From positions 143,195 through 207,194 of the forward strand of contig CAKJVC010000164.1 in NCBI GenBank assembly GCA_918026815.1: DNA of 64,000 nt, given 5' to 3'. The notes under the pieces are model-generated. The model had not been told where the DNA came from, did no database searches, and saw only the letters and a program-made list of their open reading frames with translations. Within the stretch, counting starts at the first letter, position 1. Every line of letters begins with the position of its first letter. The translations under genes and the position numbers were made by a program. This document shows positions 56,901-64,000 of the stretch, in pieces. Source of the stretch: Chalara sp. BL73 (Eukaryota > Ascomycota > Leotiomycetes > Helotiales).

Positions 56901-57076
56901 TCAGTCCCTGCTCAAGTGAGAGATTGCTGTCGCGCAGGTTCTCATTGTCGTTTTATATACTTGGATGCTAACAAAATCGATCTAGGCGCTGCCCAATGTT
57001 AAATGGAACTATGCAACCTCCAGACAGTGGTGCTCAGAGTGGCTTCGGTGCCATCAACCCACCTTCATTTGGCTAG
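53986..57076 (+). CDS. taf1: TFIID subunit TAF1 (reading frame broken at homopolymers)
   Basis: Clear TAF1 (DUF3591) gene. It begins near MGMRCILKYPTIPAPAES, has the TBP-associated region (ELIQQSYPGFEKGTILDFN), a central block (RFNYSNDEAYDALKENH, VEHSFPALKLQ), the conserved core (FLVIRSHTASKGFTWYLR, LFVVGQQLPLQEVP), a helical region (GHTYNVAKQNEAYES) and a zinc knuckle (KCANCGQTGHIKTNK). Introns 56416..56465 and 56523..56570 are confident. As given, the frame breaks in three places, each one base short: GGGG 54725-54728, GGGG 56046-56049 and AAAA 56791-56794. The 3' end is ambiguous: a spliced tail RCPMLNGTMQPPDSG ending at 57076, or a stop at 56850-56852. The usual acidic N-terminus is not seen. 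TAF1 is essential for transcription initiation, so errors in the sequence are likelier than a dead gene. Confidence 0.82.
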
Positions 57077-58788
57077 ATATCATCTGCTTGGGCTCCAGTT
57101 TACACATTATTAGTCTACAACACCTTGAATACCACAAGAACGAATTAACTTCACATCAAATACACATGGCCACATATCCGAATAACTTCTCACTCGATCG
57201 ACACGATCGCCTTCACGTTTTATTTCCAAAGATTGAAATTTATGTACAGATAAGAGCATAGCGAACATACCCAGGCGTTACTTTTGATACCAAGTTGGAG
57301 GCATGGCGTCAAACGGGAAGGGAGTTTTCTCTGGCATTTACATGGAAGGCATGGGCATGGAGTTTCTCCTCGGGAATGATGATTCTAGGCAAGAAGCATA
57401 TCGCTTCAGGGGCAGTTATGAATTGTACCATAGTATACCGGTACCTCTTCTCTTGGGTGAGAGAGGAAGGGGCTTGAGCCCAAAAATAAACGCGTTTGAT
57501 ACATGAATGACTGACGAGTTTAAACGCTGATGCTACCTGTGAGATATGTTTTGTGTCAAGACCAAGAATACATTCTGAACGTGGGTGAGAGCCGATTGGC
57601 TCCTATGACATTCTATTCTTGAGAACGACAAATGATGCCACCAAAGTAGTGAGCCTCTCTGGGGAGAAAAAGGGGGAAGCGTTGAAACAAGCCTTTTGGC
57701 AAACTAGGTCTAGAATTAGAAGGGGGGTTCTTGGACGGGAGGGAAGGAAGGGAAGGAAGAGCAGCGTCAAAATAAGCTTTTCACACACCTACTTTTAGAA
57801 AATAAAGAGTCGGAAAGAAACAAAAACAAAAAAAAGGTTTCTTTGGGGGTGGGAGAGGAGGGTTAGCGAGCCGCATCGCATATGCAAGGCCAGATTAGCC
57901 GTTTGGGTGTTCGCTGTCCGCTGTGGCGTTCTGGGAAAGCTGAACCGAGCTGATCGGCGCCGGGATGTATTTCGAGGTGGTGTAGATGAATTTTGATTTT
58001 CGAGAGGGCCAATGGAAGGGAAGGGTGTTTGTTTGTATGCCGTTTGGTCGCCGTTTAGTCTACGAGCAGAGATGGCTTTTTGTGGGTTTTTAGGTTTTAG
58101 GTGCCTTTTGGTTTCATTAGGAGGTTAACCGGGTGTAGCAATTTTCGGGACAATTAGTCGGTGTGATTTAGAGAGGATCGGAGCAATGAAAGTGAGAGTG
58201 AATTCTCTTCACGGTGTACGTACATTTTGCGGTATGTGACTCGCAACCCAAACTAGGTCAAGCGATTGCACATTTTAATTGGATGAGTGTATATCTTCAT
58301 CTATTATGCTTCTTCATCACTTGTTCTGTCTCTTGCTGTAGCTTACTGCATCGATGCGAAATAGGGACAAACTCGGCTCGAAATTCTTGTTTGTGGGGAT
58401 CTCCAATGCATATGTTGTGCTTCGCTCGCGAGTCGGACCCAAAGCGGAAATATGGTAGCTACCAACCCATTTAAGGTGCCGTGTCACAACAAGATATATT
58501 GCTTTCTAAACCGTTAAATTTTATGTCTGACGGCATCGTGCGGTTGTCGGTGCATCGAAATTTCCATTTGCATGCCACTCGCGTCGTGGACTGCTTGGAG
58601 GAATCATCGATATTGCATATGATATCAGGCTTCACTTACCTTACGAAGCTGGATTGTGGTAAGCGCTCTGAGAAATAAATCCCTCGCATCTCATGCCCTT
58701 CCCTTACCTGAATATGCAAGACAACTTTCTTTTGTGGGTTGTCATTCGTCATCGGAGAGGTTGAGGTGATGAGGCTCCAGGTTTGGTG

Positions 58789-58810
58789 CTAAAAATAGAT
58801 CTATTTTTAG
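58789..58810. promoter_or_regulatory. Palindromic double MEF2/Rlm1-type binding site
   Basis: CTAAAAATAG and its reverse complement CTATTTTTAG are separated by AT, forming a perfect 22-bp palindrome. Each half matches CTA(A/T)4TAG, the MEF2-type MADS consensus also bound by Rlm1. It lies 2.74 kb before the RLM1 start. Function is inferred. Confidence 0.5.
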
Positions 58811-61002
58811 AGGAAGCTGCATATTGATGCATATGACCCCGGTCAGTCCCCGGCGTGATGTTGACTTCCACCATGAGGAGGGATCTCACAAGACGGTGAA
58901 AGGGAGGACAAGCCGGAAATATGGCTTGTTCTGGAAGATTATTGTGGAATAGGAATTAGAGAATATGCAGGCAAGCGCTGTCAAGGTGTAATGTACGACC
59001 CGTGTGATATTGAAGTTATGGGAGAGAAAATGAGATGCTGGTAGCGAGGTCGTACGAAGGTTACACATTGTGCATTGGGGTACCGGTGTTCAGCCTTGTA
59101 TGCACTGTTTAAGGCTCCATTTCCGCCGTACACCAAGATGAGTTGCTAGTTTTCGTAAGTCTTCATGTATTGCACTCCTACGCATTCGTCGCCTGCAATT
59201 TGATCTCGTAGACTTAGCTATTCTATTCATCAACCCATAACCTTCCGTCGGAGCTAGTGGAAGAAAAGGAAAGGCAAGAAAGGAGTCACACCGCCAGCCT
59301 TACACATATGGCGCTGTGTGTTTTTGAAGCCTCGGTGTTTCTCCAGGTAGTAGAGGTATCTCAACCAGGGCATGTATTCAACGTACCAGTACTTCCTTAT
59401 CAACCCCTCTATCTGGGATTTTCTGCACGCGAGCTGCACGAAGATCGGGGCAGTGCTCGATTTAGATCACCAATCTGCAGGACCGTTCTGTGTCCTTTGC
59501 GCCGCATTTCGGACATGCATGTCGCTACTTGGAGCTAGCTTTCTCGATCTCTGTCTCTCCAAGGGCTTTTTATGAGCAGGCTACTGAGCATTGGACTTAT
59601 TGGATCCAGCCTGAGCAAGGGATAGAGCATTCGCCAAAGCGTGACGGAAGACGTAGGATTCAAAGTGATGGGTGACTCGCTGTAAGCACATTGGGACAAT
59701 GCCGTGGAAGCAACCACTCATCATTCGTTCTCCTAGCCACAAGGATTATGTATGTCACGCGAAGATCTTTTGGGAGAGGGTTTGACGTGATGAGTGGGTG
59801 TATTGTGTAACCAAAGCAAACAGCCACCAGTATCAGCCTTACTGTGTACGCACCTCATCTCACCCCCCATTGTTTTCTCGGATCCAAGGCGGCTCCAAGA
59901 TTTCCGCATCCCCAGAAATCGAAATGAAGCAATTAACCATAATTATTCTTGTCCATGTTGCATGTTCCAACGATCTTCAGCTCTTCCAAATGTAGAGCTA
60001 AAGTCTACTAATCGAGGCCCAGGATCCTCCTTAATCCCCGAACCATGTGTTTGAGAGCGACGATTGCACGGGTGAGACGGCCTCATGGTGACGACTTTGT
60101 ACCTGCAGATAGATTGAAGAGTGTGATGGCGAGAATAGAAATTACTACCTTTGATCCGAATCCTAGGGCCTTGAGGCACAATTGGCAGTCCCAAAGAGTC
60201 CATATCTCCTATCATCAATCATCTCGTGTGCAGGGGTCGGAAGGGGATTGAAGCAAGTAATCAATGAATGATCGAGAGAAACGAGTCTGGAGAGGGAACT
60301 TTGATGCTGCACTAAGACAAGACTAGCTAGCTACAGTACTTTTACCGTACCGTGCAATAGTACCATATGCTGTATGCTATGCCGGGCCAAAGGGCCTTGA
60401 AGAAGAGGCAGAGATGCAGATGCAGCTGCAGAAATGACCAGTCAAATGGCTGCAAATCCCCGTCAATTTGGTGGAAGGAGCTTTTGGTTGATAAATGATC
60501 TCCTTCGGGACTATTTTGGGAACATTTCTTGCGTATACCCCTGTCCCTTTGCTGACATGATGGGCAGGGCCTTCCACCAACCAGATGTCCCGCTCAACCC
60601 TCCACCACCGACACGGGCGCTTACCGCTCGAGTCCACGCCAGGCCGAGTAGAGAAAATTAAGCGATGCGGCAAGGATAATGAGGCCCGATGGGGACTAAT
60701 TTGCCTGCCGTTTTACCAGCGGATGGGTTATTGCAAGGGGACCAAGCTGTTTATCCCTCACCTTTGTTTGATGTGCACATGACCATCAACGTGATCCTTC
60801 ACATTGTCCTCCATCCCAAAAGCGGCATCTTCTTATTAACGGACACTACAGTCGCCCCAGTCTCACCCCCAGTTGGTCACCTTTTCTTCCTTTGGCTCTC
60901 TCTCTCTCGCTCTGAAATGTCAAAAGGTGAACTTGGCCCACCCCAGTCATTCCCACCCTCCCCCATTTTCTCTCCCACACACTTGTCTCCCACCAACTCC
61001 CA

Positions 61003-61019
61003 TCTCTCTCTCTCTCTCT
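61003..61019. repeat. CT microsatellite
   Basis: Run of about eight CT units inside a longer pyrimidine-rich leader 0.5 kb before RLM1. Confidence 0.8.
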
Positions 61020-61027
61020 ATATTTAG
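61018..61027 (+). promoter_or_regulatory. Third MEF2/Rlm1-type consensus match
   Basis: CTATATTTAG fits CTA(A/T)4TAG, 523 bp before the RLM1 ATG. It begins at the end of the CT tract, so chance is possible. Confidence 0.35.
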
Positions 61028-61549
61028 CATCACTCTTCGACTATCAGTCTAATCAGTGATCTAAACCACCACAAAAAAAAGTGTCACAGCTGCTGTCAGG
61101 CACTGGGCACAACATCAACAAGTATATCTCCCTCCCTCGCCGTCCATTTTGTCAATTCCGACCGGCAATTCCCCACTGTATCAACATTTCTTGTGTTTCA
61201 GCGCGATTCAGCAGCGAAGAACTGTTGTACTCAGTCGCATTTCTTTACTTTCTTCTATCCTCTTGTCAGAAAGTCAAAATAGATCTCTTAAGCTACTGCC
61301 TTGGCTTCAATAAGTTAATTCTTCTCGTCACTAGCATACGCCGGCGCGCATTCCTCACCACGTTTCGCACGTTGATCGCCACGCGATTCCTGTAATACTA
61401 CTTCTCTTTCGACTCCAGGCGTGGTCGGATGTGTTTGCCTTCATTGCGCCAGCTGTGAGAGCACCGTCTACCACCACCGACCTTCCCTTGCCATCGTGGA
61501 GCAATTCATAGAACCTAATTACCTTCCGCAGCATCTGCGCGTCGCAGCC

Positions 61550-63425
61550 ATGGGACGAAGAAAGATTGAGATCAAGGCTATCAAGGACGATAGAAATCGT
61601 TCAGTGTATGTTTCACTTCGTCTACTCGGGTTTTGCGCCGAAGCTAATGTTTGATGTTTGGTAGAACATTCTTGAAGCGCAAGGGTGGTTTGTTCAAGAA
61701 GGCGCATGAGCTTTCTGTGCTCTGCTCTGTCGATGTCGCGGTTATCATCTTCGGCAACAACAAGAAGCTTTACGAATACTCGAGCTCTGATATCGGGGAG
61801 ATCTTGACAAGATACAATTACGTATGTTCATCTTAATGCAAAAGCTGAGAACGCCGCTGACCTTGGTAGTATGGCGGTGCCAATGAACATAAAGGTCCTG
61901 CAGACTTCAATGGCAAAGGAAAGGATATGGATGACGACGATGATGATGATGGATCTGGCATGTCGCATCACGGTGGATCAGTCGAGCCGCAGATGATGCC
62001 TCCTCAATTCCAGAATCAGGCTGCTTTCCAGCATATGAGACATCAGACTCCCACAAACTCACCTCCGATCAACAATGGAGTTTTCCATCCCCACCAACGC
62101 CAACATACACCGCAGCCCGGATCTCGCCCCTCCTCTAGAAATGATAATATCAACCTCAATATTAATGGGCCAAGGCGAGCGAGCTCCAATCTTGTGCCTC
62201 AACAACATCCACACCCACAACCAGCTAATGGATACGCGTATATGCCAAATCCAGCAATCTATAATCCTCACCAGCCTGCTATGCCACAACATCCTCATGG
62301 ACTTCCTGCCCATCTGCAAGGCCAGCCAATGCAGGGACAGCCAATGCAAGGTCCTCAAGGCATGCCCCAGCAAGGTCCTCAATACCCCAATTATGGACCA
62401 CCCCAGCAGCAACAACATCCTCACCCCCAGCAGATGCAGCAATTATACGCGGAGGAACAGCGACGGGCCTCAATGCCACCTGCTTTTCCTCCACAAGAAC
62501 GACCACCATCTAGACCGGAAGCTTCACCACCGCAGCCTCAGCAACATACCCCTCAGCTAAAGCAGGAAGCAGACGTGCCGCAACCACAGCAGCAGCAACT
62601 TCTCGAGCCTGTGAAGCGCATGTCGGTCAAATCTAGAAGCATTTTTACCCCTATTGACGAGGGAAGGTCAATCCTTTCTCAGCATTGGGCAATGAATTCC
62701 GCTTCGAGTGCCGAGACACCCCGATCTGACACAGCAACTGCGGGAAATCGCTCACACTCTGTGGACGTGGGAGCCGTATCTCGACCGAATGCACCAAGTG
62801 ATTCGCCACCTAATCGGGCACCGGCAAATAAGGGTCGCGTAAGCATGTCATCCGTTCCTGAAGGATTTCATCCTCCATCACGGACCAACAGCGCATCAGT
62901 TGGTGGCAAGCGACCAGTTCTCAAGGTTCAGATCCCGCCTGATGAGGGCAGCGATGAGGAAAAGAGTGCCACCGTTAACTCGAACTCACCTAACACCACC
63001 AACCAGCGGCGAAACACTAATGACCACGGTTCAGGGGTTGTTCTTCCTCCCCTTCTCCATCCGCCTCAGCCCTTCTGTCAGCCGGTGCTTCTGGGCCACC
63101 AAACCCATTTGCGCGACCCCATCAACCCGCCTCCCAACCCAGCCAGAACTCGACTTCCAACATGATTGATACTCCAGTCTCAGCGCTTCCCAGCCGCTTC
63201 ATGAATAATGAGTTCCTGCCATCACCATCCTCGTTCTATCCGGACTGGAATTTTGGCGGACGGGAAAGCAACACCCTGCCAAGCCCACTAAACTTTGCAA
63301 CACCAGTTGTTGGAACGGGGCCTAGCTTCCTGAGAGAAGATAGTGGCGAACGAGCCAACGGCAAACGAAAGACACCCGAGCACGATGGTGGAAGTGGGGA
63401 GGAGAATGGAGGCGGAAGCGGATGA
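61550..63425 (+). CDS. rlm1: Rlm1/MEF2-type MADS-box transcription factor (one frame break)
   Basis: Exons 61550..61605, 61665..61821 and 61870..63425. The N-terminus [19 protein letters not shown] and [19 protein letters not shown] followed by [17 protein letters not shown] is a textbook MEF2-type MADS domain (residues 1-60), split by intron 1 exactly as the sequence requires. A long low-complexity region rich in Gln, Pro and His follows, then [17 protein letters not shown]. As given, the frame fails after VVLPP at a CCCC run (63049-63052) and would end at 63163-63165. The conserved tail ([43 protein letters not shown]) lies in the next frame to 63425, so one C is probably missing. The restored length would be about 589 aa. 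Rlm1/RlmA is the target of the cell-wall-integrity MAP kinase and controls chitin and glucan synthesis genes. Confidence 0.85.
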
Positions 63426-64000
63426 AGCAAGGCTCTCCCTGATTCTACCTCCAGAGATGCCATGACAGCATAAAGTTCTGTGGTTTTATTCCTTTCTATA
63501 GGCGGCAGGAAGCCCTTTTTGTACGATTCTATTTTCTTTCATTCTAATGCATTGGATGGTGTAATGGCGTAATGAAGCAGGCGGTTCAGTTATGATATTA
63601 TGCCAGGCTTAAACTTGTACTGATGGATATCCTTGGGCTTGAGCGTTATACAAGTTGACAAATGAATACTTTTCTCATGACTGCCTTTATGTTCCTCTCA
63701 GACCTTCCTCAAAAGCCTTGCCATACTCCACACAAGTACCAAGTTTCTGTCCCGAGATGTCGGCTCTACAAACGGGTATTAATCATCACCCGAGCCAAGC
63801 TTCAGCCGCCTGTTTCCTAGTTAGTAATATCCATACGTTGTTTAGCTATAGACTTGCCGAGCATACATCGAAAGATATCGATCAGCCAAAAGGCAAGCCC
63901 CACAAAAACATCTCGCAATTGAGCATTGAAGCACCTTTGGAGATGTTCTTTGGTTCCTCTTCAATGGAGAGGATTTCATTACATTGAAATCGAGTACGCC
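63426..64000. other. 3' flank of RLM1
   Basis: Probably 3' UTR and downstream spacer. A 110-codon frame at 63655-63987 has no supporting feature. Confidence 0.5.

Larger units (their letters stand above)
57077..61549. promoter_or_regulatory. 4.5 kb intergenic region upstream of RLM1
   Basis: No gene can be supported here despite many short frames. It contains a palindromic pair of MEF2/Rlm1 consensus sites (58789-58810), a third match (61018-61027) and a pyrimidine-rich stretch from about 60880 to 61080 with a CT microsatellite, which looks like a promoter or leader just before RLM1. A purine-rich tract lies at 57640-57780. Confidence 0.5.

Overview
The window is nuclear DNA of a filamentous ascomycete (Pezizomycotina). 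The evidence is many short GT-AG introns of about 45-75 nt, often with CTAAC-like branch points, together with HET-domain genes, fungal rhodopsin-domain membrane proteins, an Agd3-type polysaccharide deacetylase, a MID2-like wall sensor and an Rlm1-type MADS factor. The gene mix would suit a leotiomycete, but that placement is only an impression. Gene density is modest and several intergenic stretches of 1-4 kb are AT-rich. No tRNA, rRNA or CRISPR array was found.

Layout. 1-4.1 kb: the 3' end of a secreted enzyme with X2 and CBM46-like modules, then a seven-exon Agd3-like deacetylase. 6-12.8 kb: an FHS-type (L-fucose permease-like) MFS transporter, a GC-rich orphan gene and a six-exon sugar transporter. 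13.4-29.4 kb: an allorecognition-like stretch holding a STAND-like/ankyrin protein, two small acidic orphans, three HET-domain genes (one with a nonsense codon) and a piggyBac-type transposon with inverted ends and one in-frame stop. 30.9-38.2 kb: a rhodopsin-domain protein, an eight-exon gene fusing a rhodopsin domain to an FHS-type MFS transporter, and a gene whose C-terminus is a run of Cys-x-Asp-Arg tetrapeptides. 38.9-41.6 kb: decayed coding remnants. 41.9-46.5 kb: a secreted GH79 glycosidase and a HET gene with one nonsense codon. 46.7-50.6 kb: an orphan basic protein, a small secreted Cys protein and a MID2-like sensor. 54-63.4 kb: TFIID subunit TAF1, a 4.5 kb upstream region and the MADS factor RLM1.

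Themes. (1) Secreted or membrane functions acting on polysaccharides and the cell surface: X2/CBM46 enzyme, Agd3, GH79, sugar transporters, MID2-like sensor and Rlm1. In known fungi the last two sit at the top and bottom of the cell-wall-integrity pathway. (2) Self/non-self recognition: four HET genes and one STAND-like ankyrin gene, with two of the HET genes broken by a single stop. (3) Decay: several in-frame stops can be explained by CpA to TpA change, as expected from mild repeat-induced point mutation (RIP). (4) A different defect affects TAF1 and RLM1: four frame breaks, each explained by one missing base in a homopolymer of four. This looks more like homopolymer undercalling in the assembly than real mutation.

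Most noteworthy: the Cys-Asp-Arg repeat gene, whose two middle exons are both exactly 84 nt (seven tetrapeptides) and whose three introns all cut the repeat's Arg codon in the same phase; the rhodopsin-MFS fusion; and a perfect palindrome upstream of RLM1 made of two sites that match the MEF2/Rlm1 consensus. All gene models were built by eye from splice signals, reading frame and family resemblance. No database search was possible.
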